Of a DNA stretch of 64,000 bases, positions 11,301-22,767 are shown one piece after another. Source of the stretch: Boswellia sacra. Its lineage: Eukaryota; Streptophyta; Magnoliopsida; Sapindales; Burseraceae. The notes below the pieces were generated by a model, which saw only the letters and a list, made by a program, of their open reading frames with translations, made no database searches and was not told where the DNA came from. Position numbers and translations under genes: made by a program. The stretch covers positions 172,222 through 236,221 of the forward strand of contig SNVD02006059.1 of assembly GCA_013180625.2 (NCBI GenBank), given 5' to 3'. Position 1 is the first letter of the stretch, and every line of letters starts with the position of its first letter.

Positions 11301-13593
11301 AACAGACACAGGAGACATTATGTTGATGTAAAGACAATATCTTTAAAATAAATAGTGGATAAACAAAACGCTTAAATGAAGCTTGAATGAAACTTGATGT
11401 TTAATTTATCCAATAGGTTTGACAAATAATCAAGAAACTTTGACTAAGGCCCAACGATTTTCTCAATAGCATTTAAGATACAAAAACTGAGAGAAAACCA
11501 TAGTCATATCATCAAATTAATCTAACATAATAGAGTCACCTAAAAATTTGCATAAATAGGATTCTAATAAGACAGACAAAACAGTTTTACCGAAACTGTT
11601 ACTATAAGCAGACATAGCGAAAGCAAGGAGGCATTTCAGTATATGTTAAGCGCATATAAAAAGCTCACTTCACTTCTCAATGCGGCAGTTGCAGTTTGAC
11701 GTTCAGCTGGGTCAATAGCAAGAAGGGTCTCAATTAACGGCAGTGATGATGGTGGAAAGTCTTTAAAAGTCTCTGCTATGCACCTTTTGTAAGATTGCTG
11801 GGGCTTAAATATAGTAGCATGTGGCAACTTTGACTTTTTCCAATATTCTTCGGAAGGAGAGCCACATAATTTAAATATCTTGTGTAGTTGCTCCACCTAA
11901 GCAACAAGAAAGATAAATATTAACAGCAGTAGATACAATTATTGGCAGCAAAACCGTCCAGTTTACTTCAAGACATACATTTATCCACAGAACAACTATA
12001 ATTGCCAACAGAAGCGCACACACAAATGCACAACAGATTGAAACCATACACTATAGTGGAAATAGAACAGCTAATTTGTCAGGTCATCTCATTAATCTAA
12101 TAGAAATTTTGAAAGTATCAGAAACCACTCCTTCCCCCTTCAATCCAAAAATGAGTCGGATTTAATGTAAGAGGATCTGTCAAGCATAGGGCACTTACTA
12201 TTTCCTGCATGGTCAATTCTCCAACAAAAAATAGACAAGATACTGAATGAACCATTAATGAAACAATTTATATCATACCACCAATTCAAAACATCTTAGA
12301 TAAAAGAAACTTTTTATGTATCAAACATTTAAAATTACCTCTGTGCGACCAGGCATGATAGGCTTTCCAGCCAATAACTCAGCCAGAATGCACCCAGCAC
12401 TCCAGAGGTCAACACCCACACCATAATCAGTGGCCCCAAGAAGAAGTTCAGGGGGCCGATACCATAGTGTAACCACCCTACTAGTCATGGGCTGCTTGTG
12501 ATTTGGATCAAAAAACGATGCTAATCCGAAATCAGCAATTTTAAGAATTCCCTCATTGTCAATAAGAAGATTTGATCCCTTAATATCTCGATGCAGCACA
12601 TTACGGTTGTGACAATGTTCCAGCCCTGACAATAGCTGATGCATATAACATTTCACCTGCCATGTCCAGATAGAAGAGAGATAAAATCCGGAAGAAGATC
12701 GGCTTGGGGTGCTTGTATTTATTGCAAAAAATAAAACTTAGTAAGGTAAAAACTCCCATACCTGAGCTTCCGTGAACTTGATTCCAGGGCTCGCAGCAAG
12801 ACCAGCCAAATCGTGCTCCATGTACTTAAATACAAGGTACAAACTACATGACATTCTTGAGGTCACTAAGCCTTCCAATTTTACAACATTAGGATGATCC
12901 AATCGGCGCAAAATCAAAATTTCCCTAGCCATGAATTTGACACTTTCCGGCTCCAAATTGTCAAATCGTACCTTCTTCAATGCGACAATTTGCCCCGTCA
13001 AAGCATCTCTTGCTTTATACACGTTACTATATGTACCTTGCCCAATCTAAGCACCAAAAAAATAAAGACAAAAAATCTGAATACACGAAAAGAAACACTA
13101 ATCCTCTAATCAATTAAAAGAAGAAAAAAATAACAGCAAGTATTATCAACAAGGCAACTATGTTAACACTCAAAATTTTTCCTTTGCTTTGCCATTCTCC
13201 AACGTTTTCTCAACAACCAACCAAACACAAACAGGAAAACTGATTTACCTTGTCGAGCTTCTCAAAAGTATCGGCACGGCGTGGGGTCCAGCCACTGATG
13301 GCTTCTCCAGCAACAGCAGAGAGCCAGGAGGGCCATCCAGCTGCCACCTGTTCACCATGAACGTTCTTAGGCGGATTGCTCAGCCGTGGATTCGGCCTAG
13401 AAGACCGCCTCTTCTCCCCTCTGGGACGCACACTCCCTTCCTCTTCATTTCCTTCCTTCCGATTCCCTCCGTTCCTCGCCTCACCGCCACGCTCCGCCTT
13501 CCTCTCAACCCTAACCACCTCCTCCTCGGCCGCTGCCTTCCTCCCTAACCCTACCGACTTGGACGACACCTCTCTCCCAAACACACATCCCAT
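8318..13593 (-). CDS. CDK-like serine/threonine protein kinase (At1g54610/IBS1-type CRK group)
   Basis: Seven exons: 13593-13249, 13046-12762, 12656-12339, 11896-11669, 10954-10854, 10428-10314, 8635-8318; 569 residues, all borders GT-AG. The N-terminus MGCVFGRE fits N-myristoylation at Gly2 plus Cys3 acylation, so membrane attachment is likely. After a basic, low-complexity leader (to about residue 110) comes the kinase domain: Gly loop IGQGTYSNV at 116, catalytic lysine in VALKK (K139), HRD aspartate D234, DFG aspartate D252, activation loop VVTLWYRPPELL. The C-terminal tail holds the family motifs EEARR, RAAGRA, VPAPEANAEL-like (here IPAPEANAEL) and IQTWSGPLV. All catalytic residues are present. 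The family phosphorylates proteins on Ser/Thr and resembles cyclin-dependent kinases, but its substrates are poorly known. Start chosen because it gives the MGC motif; an upstream in-frame codon exists but would bury it. Confidence 0.92.
8636..10313. other. Large last intron of the kinase gene
   Basis: A 1.68-kb intron, far longer than the others in the gene. About 9130-9600 is unlike the rest: it has a TATAAATAGGAGCC stretch at about 9402 followed by a pyrimidine-rich region, the look of an LTR promoter, but no matching ends or target duplication were found. A short direct repeat (AAAAAGCATATGTTGATCAA) occurs at about 8650 and 8747. Confidence 0.45.
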
Positions 13594-16500
13594 CTTGAAC
13601 TCATTTCTCACCACATTTCGCTGCTCTTCTTCCTTCCATCCAAACAGCAAGAAAACACACTCGCACAAACAATAAATTCACAAACCTAAGCAGAAGAGAA
13701 TTCTTTCTTCTTCTTCTTCTTCTTTTTTTTAATCTTCTTCTTTTTAAATTAAATTAAAAAAAAAGAAGAAGAGAGCATTAATTAGAGAATGTACGAAGAT
13801 AATTGAAGACCACAACACCACCTTACGCCCTAGCTTTTTTACGACAAAAGGAAAGCAGAGTAATGATTTGGAGGTGGCCACAATCTGTTTTGTGGCAGCA
13901 CAGTCAAAATAAAAATTAAATGAATTAATTAATAAATTAAAAACAAGAAAAAGCAAAACAAAGCGAAGCAAAGCAAACCAAACAGTAACTAGCTTTTGAT
14001 TAATATGCAGTAGTGTTGTGTTATTTTGATTTTGATTGATGATTTGTCCATTAAAAGTAAATTGTTACGTACGTAGATTTGTAAAGAAAGAGAAAGTGTG
14101 GTGGATCTGTTTTCTACTTTCAGAGTGAGGCAGTTGTGTTCCTTCCTTTCCTTTCTTCTAGTCCTCGTTGTAATTTTTGACTCTCCCTCTATAGAGAGAG
14201 AATAATCTAATAATAATAATAAATAAATAAACAAACTCACCAAACTATTACTATACTATACTATTGCTATACAGTACACGTCTGATCTGGAACAACGAAA
14301 TCATCTATTTTTATTTATTTTAATTAAATTTAAAATAATGAAAATTTTTTTATTTTAATTATGTAGCGATTGATTTCGGTTTGTGGCAGTATAATAGGAT
14401 AATTTGGTTTGGAAGCTTCCAGGGTTTGGCGTAGCCCGTACTTGCCACGTCGATAAAAATTACATACAAGGATTGCGTATGACGAAGCAACGTTCGTGAC
14501 GTGGCGGATTTTGATTGGAATGGTAGGTGGTACGTCGGGGTGGGTTCCACGTCAAATTATATTAAGCGAAAGGCACTCTCCCTCGATTTTGCTTGCACCT
14601 GACGTGGCGGTGGCGCGACCTATTGTCCAATCATATTGTCACACTCCAACAATGTACCAAAATTCGATTTTTATAAGAATATTTTTGTATCCGTCCGTCT
14701 CTCTCATTAAATTAGAAAATATAAAATTATAAATACTTGAAGGAAAAGAACAAATATAAGATAATATATATTTTATTTTTCTTAAAAATAATTGGCAGGA
14801 TAATGTAACTAAATATAAGGTAGAGGATGTGGAAAGAAAGAACAAGAACAAATTGACAACAATGAAGCATAGCATTTGCAATTTCATTGCGTTGTCGTAA
14901 AGGCCAAACAGAAAGGGAATTGAGAAAACAAAGAAGCAAAATCTTCTAAAATTGACAACAACAAGTCCCTAACATTAAACCGTGCAAAATATACGAATAC
15001 GGCTGAGTGTCAGCAACCACTTCCACTGTGTTTTCAATTTTCTGATGACGAAACCTCTCCACTTGTTGGCTTGCAAGGTCACAAAATGTGAAATTTCGTA
15101 GTTTGGAACTATATATAACGCTAAAGTGTCCTTCAAGGAGATAAACAAACGTCATATATTACAATACACAAACTCCTTTTCATACAGCGAAATTTAAGAT
15201 TCAGCAGTGTCCTCCTCCGACCATTGCCTAAGAGTGAATAACTAATATAATTCGATTTTTTTACAAATTTATATATGTTTTATATTAACCTCGTTTGTAT
15301 ATAAATAATGTATTCATATGTTTCCATCACGTCTAACTGTCAAAAACTCTAAGACTTCTAGATCATTGTGGGAGATTAGATAATATTTTGATTAATAATC
15401 TCAAGTGGTCTAGGACTAAAATATAATATGTTTCCATGACCAAAAAAATGCCCCACAAAGAGATAAGTTATGAATGATATATTAAGATGCAATTAAAACA
15501 TATCAAGCTTCTTCTACCATTATCGAAGAGTGAATAATTAATATTCGATTTATTAGTACAGGTTTAAGTTTTACTATAACCAATTTATCTGAAAATATAC
15601 ATGTTCATATTTTTCCATCAAACTAGATAGTTCTAAGATCACTATCATTGTAGTAAATTAGACAATATGTTAATTAACAATAGTCTCAAATTTAACATAG
15701 GGTCGGGGATAGAATTAAAATATGTTTCCTTGACCAAAAAAGTGTGAATTTTATGGTTAGTTGCACATTAAGATGAAAGCAAATGGTAACAAAGCATAAA
15801 TGACATATTAAATTGGAGTTAAAATAAGGACAGTGAAAGGACAGAAAAACAAGGTTGTTTAAGTTAGGTGAGCTTATATAAATATAATACACTAAGCTTG
15901 TGTTTGAATGATGTTAATATTATTGAATGGAATCGGAAGAAAGTTTAGGTAAAACAAATTAGACGACTAGGAGAATGATGCAAGTGAAGAGCTGTTGGTT
16001 AGTTGTATTCTACTTCCACTTCCACATGTACTTTTTTTCTTTTTTCTTTTTTAATTTTTTGAAGTTTCACCTAACAACTACCCAACTGCCTGCCCCTCTT
16101 TTTTATTTTATAATAGAATGGCAAGTAAATGAATAAAGACAAAGCAAGCAAGTAAATGAATGCAATATAATAGCTTATCTAATACTACTCAATTAAGCAG
16201 TTGAATGTAATAAGTGAAGATCAATAATGACACACTTCCCCATTCATTTCAATTAAACGTATTGGGTACTCTTATGTTACATTTATAGTGCTACAATCTT
16301 AATCATATAATTGAAGACACATTGATATCGAAAATTGAATGCTATCTATCTCAAAATCAAGCCTAACCAAAAGGGTGATTGAGATAATTAAACATTTTGC
16401 TACACGTATAATTACTAGTGCATGGCCAAAATCATAATCAATTAATACAGGCACTATATCGGTGCATTATGGTTAGATGACACTACTACACAATTATAGC

Positions 16501-17513
16501 AAATGAAAGAACATGTGCATACTTTTGATTTTTGGGTACGTAAAAATAAAATTCCATAAATTAAACATATTAGCTTCCGCCCATGGGACTCATTGCCCTT
16601 TTTGTTGCATAATCCAAACCATTATTCTATCATTCAAAATTTATTATATCCACAAAAAACTATTAAAATACGAAGCTATAACGTTGTGATTTTATTGAAT
16701 TTGAACACATGTAAGTGGATCAAATTCAATACATGAAACAACAACGGAAAATACAAAATTTAGTATAATTTTGGGGTGTGCTTTAAAATTTAGTTAAACT
16801 TTTTTTTTTCAATCACTTAACTAAATTTTTGTAATACTCCGACGCATTATCAGATTATCCATTTTGGTCAAACAGTTATTTACGATTAGACTTTACAATC
16901 CAAAATACTTCTAATAATTTAAATAGTGGAGAAAGTATTTAAATTAATTGGGATCTATGTTACTAATGTTACTAGTGATGCAATATTCTGAACGATAATA
17001 ATATAGTTTTTATGCACTAGTCAAATTGTGGAGTAGGGATTGCTGGTTAGCTGGTCATTATGCTAGAAGCATTAGCACAAAGATTTAAAAAAAAAAAAAA
17101 CAGGTGTTGGAAAGATTGTTGGATTTTCGAGCAAATTATTTGATACCTTACTTGTTAGCTTGATATGTTGCTTACGTTACATAACCTAGACACCGAAAAA
17201 AGTTAAGATTAGACTAAATTTCCTCTTGATTCGACCCCCCCTTTTTTTTTGAATTTTCCGAATCAACGTCGTCGTTTTGTTAATCCAACGAGATACGTAC
17301 GGCCTGGATTCCTCTTCAGGAGTGTCAGATAGAAGTAAAACCGCTGACCAACGAGGAGTCAACGAGACGAAATTGTCATTTCCACGTGTAAATATATTAT
17401 TGGTTGGCGAAAAATAACGATAACCACCAAAATCAAAATCCATTATGCCTCTCCTAAAATTATCGGGCCGAGTGTGAAGTGAACCAAGGCCAATCAACAA
17501 CTCTGCGAGTTAA
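13594..17513. other. Intergenic region between divergent genes
   Basis: Contains the kinase 5' UTR and promoter (minus) and, at its right end, that of the Rossmann-fold gene (plus). A TTC microsatellite lies at about 13708-13733. The ACGT-motif cluster at 14440-14612 is listed separately. From 14.7 to 17.1 kb I see only AT-rich sequence with no gene. Confidence 0.5.
14440..14612. promoter_or_regulatory. Cluster of ACGT-core (bZIP-type) motifs
   Basis: Within 170 bp there are GCCACGTCG (about 14444), GTGACGTGGCGG (14496), TACGTCGG (14531), TCCACGTCAA (14547) and CTGACGTGGCGG (14599). Such C/G-box hybrids bind bZIP factors of the HY5/TGA/ABF types. The cluster lies about 850 bp upstream of the kinase start codon; whether it acts on that gene is inference. 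Confidence 0.45.
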
Positions 17514-20500
17514 ATGGGAGCCATTTGGTGGTCTTGGGTGAGTACGGGGAGCGCAAGCACAAGCAGAGCTGCTTACACTCACCTCCTGCTCGTTGACTTT
17601 CTCAGCTCCAAAAAATCCCTCTTCTCCAACAACAAGCCTTGCGGGGTCAAAGCATTGCGACCACCTCCTCCTTCGTCACCGTCATCAATATCCATGTCGA
17701 CTTCTCTCCAACCCAAAGCATCATCATCACCTACTGCTGGTAATCATTATTGCATCTTATGTGTTTCGTGTTTGCTATGTGTTTGATGTATGGTTCCAAT
17801 TAACACGTGGAGGTGCAGTGAATGAGGAACTGAAGGGCGCGTCTTCTGGTCTGATAGGAGAGAATGATTTACTGATTGTTGGTCCCGGTGTTCTGGGTCG
17901 CTTAGTGGCTGATAAGTGGAGGCAGGTATACCTCAGATTCTGAACTTATTAGCTGCTTTTGTTTCATTTGATTATTTTTCAATTTGCTTGGAATGCTCTT
18001 AATTGTCATAATGCTGTTCAATTGTTTGATATTTTCATATAATTGGTGCTCTAGGAAGTTTAGGGGATGAGTGAAAGTGTATGGCTTGATTTAGAAGAAC
18101 AAAGAAAATAGCTAATTTGGGATAAAATACTGATTTTTTTATTATTTATTTATTTATTTTTTTTTGGAGTAGGAACATCCAGGCTGCCAAATTTATGGGC
18201 AGACGGTGACTACAGATCATCATGATGAGTTGATCAAGATGGGGATTAATCCATCTTTGAAAGGGGCTGAGGCAACTAAGAAGTTCCCTTATGTGATTTT
18301 TTGTGCTCCGCCATCCCGAACTGCAGACTATCCTGGTGATGTCAGGTAATGATGCGAACTTGTTCTTCCCAAATGTAGATAACTTTTGTGAAGATTAATT
18401 TGGAGCTTGCTCGAAATAAATGCTTGTTTTACTTGACACGAGTGTGTAGATGGTATAAGCTTGGTCTCTTGTTTAAAAAATTTGTGTAATATTATTTGAT
18501 AAGTGCACTAACATGATTAATACACTTAATTGTTTTTAAGATCGATGCATTTCATGCTGACTTTGCTTGAATGGGAATTTAGATTTGCAAACCTAAGTTT
18601 TTGGAGCAAATAAGGGAATTTGACTGCGTGAGCTGTGAGGGATATCTAATGCTTTAAACAAGTTTACACACTGCAAGTTGATGGTACCACAGGTTAACTT
18701 GTCTCCATTATTCTTGCTGATCCAGCTGTGATATCTTGTAGATCAATATTTAACTAGTTTGAGGGGTTAAGAAAAAATTCTGTCTCCTGCTTAATTTATA
18801 TATTTGGTTTTCATTCAATTGACCTTTACAATTCTTAGACAAAGAATTTAGTCATTTTCTCTCCTACTGTCTTTTTCATATATATTTCTTTAAAACAATT
18901 TTAACTAGGCAATTCTGTAAAGGTATACAATGGGTTAAAGGGGCCTGTTAAATATTTCTAGAAGGAATTTATTATCTTAAAGAATACGAAGGAAAAGTGT
19001 GAAGAGCATATTGATTGTCTTTATGAATTGCTCTTATGATTTATTACTAAAAGGGATTGAGTTAATCCTTTTTGCCTCTACTGTCTCATTTGTCTGAATT
19101 TATGGTTTGAACTTCTAATTAATCAGGCTTGCTGCATTGAGTTGGAACGGCGAAGGTTCTTTCTTGTTTACGTCAAGCTCTGCTCCATATGATTGCTTTG
19201 ACAATGGATCATGTGATGAGGTGTTACATCTGAGAAGGCATTTTTCTTAAAGTAGCTTCTTCTGTTAATTGTTCCTCTTTTGACTTAAAATACGTGTACC
19301 TTACCGTCTTGACATATCAATACGATGTTCTATTCTAAATTCAAACTGCCAACTTTTTCTGGTGACATTACCAAACGATCCTGCATTTATATAGTGTGAG
19401 ATTCTTTTGTAGGTGTAAGTTGATTTTAATGTCTCATAGTGGTAATATTCTTTACAGGACAGTCCAATTGTGCCAATTGGGAGGAGCCCTAGGACAGATG
19501 TCCTTTTAAAAGCTGAGAAAGTGGTGCTGGAGTATGGCGGTTGTGTTGTTAGATTGGCTGGACTTTATATATCCTTTATATATCACTTACTATTTAGTGT
19601 AGAAAGTTCAGGGACTCTTGGTGTTATTAAAATGGCTCAGGGATTCTTATCCCAGCTAGTATTATATCTGTGGTAACCCTAACTATTTATACAAAGCAGA
19701 CAGAGGTGCACATGTATATTGGATAGAAAAGGGAACTGTAGAAGTTCGTCCAGATCACATCCTGAATTTGATACACTATGAGGTGAAGAATTTGTCCTTA
19801 TGTGTTATATATATATTTGATTTTGTATCTCAATATGTTGCAGGAGTCTAACTGATCATAATAGTCACTCACCATTCCTTCCTTACTATCACTTCTGCGT
19901 TTTAATTGTATAATATATACCTTCTTACCATTGGGCTCTATATGACGATTAATATAAGGTTTTGCTAGAATTGTCAATATACCATCTCTCCTTGCATTCT
20001 TTAATTTATCTGTCTGTTATGATTACTGGTTGTTTCGCTGGAAAGTTGCATTGGGTGTTTGCTCTAATTTCTATGCCTTTTTAACAGGATGCAGCTTCCC
20101 TATCAGTTGCAATTTTGAAGAAGAAACTTCGTGGCCGAATTTTCTTGGGTTGTGATAACCATCCTGTATCCAGGTTGGCATCAATATTATGGCAAGACAA
20201 AACCATCTATGCTTAATAATGAAAACTGAAATGAAAGATTTATGCAAAATTTTCGTTGTGGCCCATTATTTTGTCTTGTTTCTCAAGCTTTTAATACAAG
20301 TTAGTAGCAATACTAGAAATTATTTTGTTTCTGTGCAGGCAGGAAGTAATGGACTTAGTTAGTAAAAGTGGGAAATTCAATAAAAAGTTCTATGGCTTTA
20401 CAGGTAAACTCCTTAATGATATGTTATCAATGGGTTATGTATCATTTGTAAAGTATCAACTGTTATATTTCTTAAATAATGGTGTAATCTTTGTGTTCAA

Positions 20501-20707
20501 TGTCTTAAAACTTATCAACTTATTTTTCTCCACGAGGAGCATATATTTTGTTCTTAGGTATTTGGACTCGGCTAATTCCTGTATTTTGTATTTGCAGGTA
20601 CCAGTGATCCTTTAGGTAAGCGATTAAACAACTCAAAAACTCGACAGGAGATAGGTTGGGAGCCAAAATATCCAAGCTTTGCTCATTTCCTTGGTGTCTC
20701 GGAGTAA
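17514..20707 (+). CDS. NAD(P)-binding Rossmann-fold protein, chloroplast-type (At1g19690-like)
   Basis: Nine exons: 17514-17739, 17819-17925, 18173-18345, 19127-19220, 19458-19568, 19693-19782, 20088-20173, 20339-20403, 20598-20707; 353 residues. The first about 75 residues are rich in Ser and basic residues and lack acidic ones, as in chloroplast transit peptides. The nucleotide-binding loop follows as LLIVGPGVLGRLVADKW (GxGxxG). Later conserved stretches include SSSAPYD, LRLAGLY-like VVRLAGLY, RGAHVYW, RPDHILNLIHYEDAA, FLGCDNHPVSR and EIGWEPKYPSF, matching the atypical SDR/NAD-epimerase family I know from At1g19690. The substrate is unknown. Intron 5 is not GT-AG but AT-AC (listed separately). 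Start is the first ATG of the exon; the reading frame supports it but a transit peptide cannot fix it precisely. Confidence 0.9.
19569..19692 (+). other. U12-type AT-AC intron (124 bp)
   Basis: The exon ends GGACTTTAT and the intron begins ATATCCTTT, the consensus 5' splice site of minor-spliceosome AT-AC introns. It ends ...CCCTAACTATTTATAC with AC at 19691-19692. A branch-like AACCCTAAC sits 10 nt before the 3' end, within the short U12 spacing. Removing it joins LAGLY to KADRGAHVYW in frame, as the family requires. No GT-AG pair nearby does this. Confidence 0.85.
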
Positions 20708-21876
20708 ATGTTGCCACAGAACTCTAAATCTCAGGATTGAGCAATCAGAATAAAAAGAATTAATTTAGGTGGCAGAAAGGACGCTTGACCATGGAGCTAC
20801 TGACTGATTTGTTTCTGGCAAATACTTGTCCCATACAGTGACTCGATGTAAAAAGGAAAAATGGTATTTGCTATAAACAAAATTAAAAAAAAAAACCTTG
20901 GAGCACATTCTGATCAATAAAAACTGACTTATCCATTGTGGTCACGTTGAGCTTCTCTGCAGTTGTAACTTTCTTTGTTAGTCTTGTGTATGATTGTAGT
21001 ATTTGACTTGCGTCTTCTATGTCTTTCTGTGCAAACTGCTGAACCGTCCCTGGCCTTGGAAATCTTGACCTTGGCTGGCACATGGACTCCGGTGGTGTTT
21101 CTTCTCGGAAGAAATTTGGTCTGCCTAGAATGAATCAATGATCAATCCGTTAAATGTGCAAATGAAGCATCCGTTGATGGTCAACTCGTGACACTCTATC
21201 CCACACCAGAATATAAATAATAAGTAAATGGGCAGATTATGAAATCTGGGTCAGCCGATTGATCGTTTCAAGGTACATCTGGTATGGAATGGGATGAAAA
21301 ATTTGCATGGCTAATTAATGTGATCTTTTAGCGGTAAGTAACATGGCCATGTGATGTGCTGGTTTTATTACAATTTCACGCCGACCCGGTGCACGCTCTA
21401 CAGATGTCAATGCTTTTGTGATCACCATCATCATCATCAACATCAACACCAATGCTTACCCTCATCAAGATCAGCATGATACATCAGCAATCATCATTGG
21501 CATTCATCTTGTCAATTTAAATTGGCTAACAACTCGATCAAGTATGCGCTTTGAACAGAAAAAGTCTTATTTCACCAATTGTCCTAAATATAATATATTA
21601 TAATCCAACACCCAAGAAGAAATTGCCTTAACTATAGATCTTTAATTAGTATCAATTAGTTTAATTAATTTAGTATCGCAAGCTGGCGGAATATTCAACC
21701 AAAGCTAGAGTGAAGGTTCCTTCCAAGTTCCAAAACCTCAATAGAAAATCTCTCAGTCAACTTGAGTTCATGTGAGGTACCCATCTACTCTTGTCTTCTC
21801 TTTATATGGTTCTCATTCATCCCCTTTCCCTTCCAGTCAAAGAAGCAAAGGAAACAACAAGACTTAGGCGTTGGAA
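20708..21876. other. Intergenic sequence
   Basis: 3' UTR of the Rossmann gene, then spacer with a poly-CAT/CAA stretch at about 21424-21460, then the promoter of the micropeptide gene. No other gene supported. Confidence 0.5.
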
Positions 21877-22026
21877 ATGGGGAAATTGTGTTGCTCAGCA
21901 GAGTCTGATGATGGTGGTTTAGATCTAACGCAAGTTATTATTGTGCTTGTCATAGCTCTTGTGATTATGGTAATCTGCAGCCAACCACAACGACCGCGTT
22001 ATTATGCTCTGTATCGTTGCTGCTGA
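21877..22026 (+). CDS. 49-residue single-pass membrane micropeptide
   Basis: A single open frame from ATG at 21877 to TGA at 22024-22026. It starts MGKLCCSAE, which fits myristoylation at Gly2 with Cys5/Cys6 palmitoylation. A short acidic stretch (ESDDGG) precedes one hydrophobic segment, about residues 18-34 (TQVIIVLVIALVIMVIC). The tail is basic and aromatic and ends YYALYRCC. The pattern (short acidic head, one membrane span, basic tail ending YRCC) looks like a small conserved plant peptide I cannot name. The context is plausible: a pyrimidine-rich leader with TTTATATGG at about 21803 and a purine-rich AAATGG start. Function unknown. Confidence 0.6.
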   Translation: MGKLCCSAESDDGGLDLTQVIIVLVIALVIMVICSQPQRPRYYALYRCC

Positions 22027-22767
22027 TTGATTACTACACATGCTCTCGCTTTACGTCCTCCTGTCTTTCCATTATTCTTGGTCGCAGCATATGATATGAG
22101 AGCTGGTAACAACATTTGTTGGAACTTTCAAGTAACAAAATTGTTGGTTACTATTGCTTGATTGAATGTATTTATGTTTTTGCCATACAGCATTCTTTGA
22201 CATCTATAACTATATTAGTTCGGTGTTATTTCTTCTTGTTGTTTGTTGAATTCCAATTTCTCTTGCCTCGAATATGGTTTCTATTTACCGTGCGTCAAGG
22301 GTCTCAGCAGTCAGGGTTTCATTATAACTAGATCTAGATTACCTGCTTTTTACACCAATAAGTAGTATGAAAACATCATAAACTTCACCTTTCAGGCATT
22401 CTGAAGCAGAATTTTTTTTTCTTTTGGCCCTTTCGGCTCATCGCTTATTAGTAGCGGAACTTTATGCCCTCTAAAATCTATGAATCCGATGGATCTGTAA
22501 GTAATAAAATTGGAGGAAAAAACCCAGAATGAATTCCATTGCGAACAGAAATACGGCGAAGTAACTACTACTATAAGCTCAAGGAATTTCAATTTAAATT
22601 TCTTCAGATGAGATATCTCAAAGGTCGTGAGTATATTACAATTTGCGACATTTTATCATTTACGTCACATAGAAATACATGCAATCAAGACACAGTTCCA
22701 TCATTATGTATGCAACGATAATTGAACGAATATACATACATAAATGCATCATTGACACGCTTGAGCT
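22027..22767. other. Spacer between convergent genes
   Basis: 3' UTR space of the plus-strand micropeptide and the minus-strand F-box gene. Nothing else recognised. Confidence 0.5.

Noticed and set aside
13210..13675. Long open frames on the plus strand opposite the kinase first exon
   Set aside because: They are antisense to a well-supported coding exon and gain their openness from its GC-rich codon use; no protein features.
19470..19676. Read-through frame VRLAGLYISFIYHLL as the true protein
   Set aside because: The family continues LAGLY...RGAHxYW, which is reached only by removing the AT-AC intron.
20883..21138. Minus-strand open frames downstream of the Rossmann gene
   Set aside because: Two overlapping frames with no recognisable domain, start context or conservation clue.
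21418..21603. Open frame rich in Ile/Asn/His
   Set aside because: It comes from a CAT/CAA simple repeat and has no other support.
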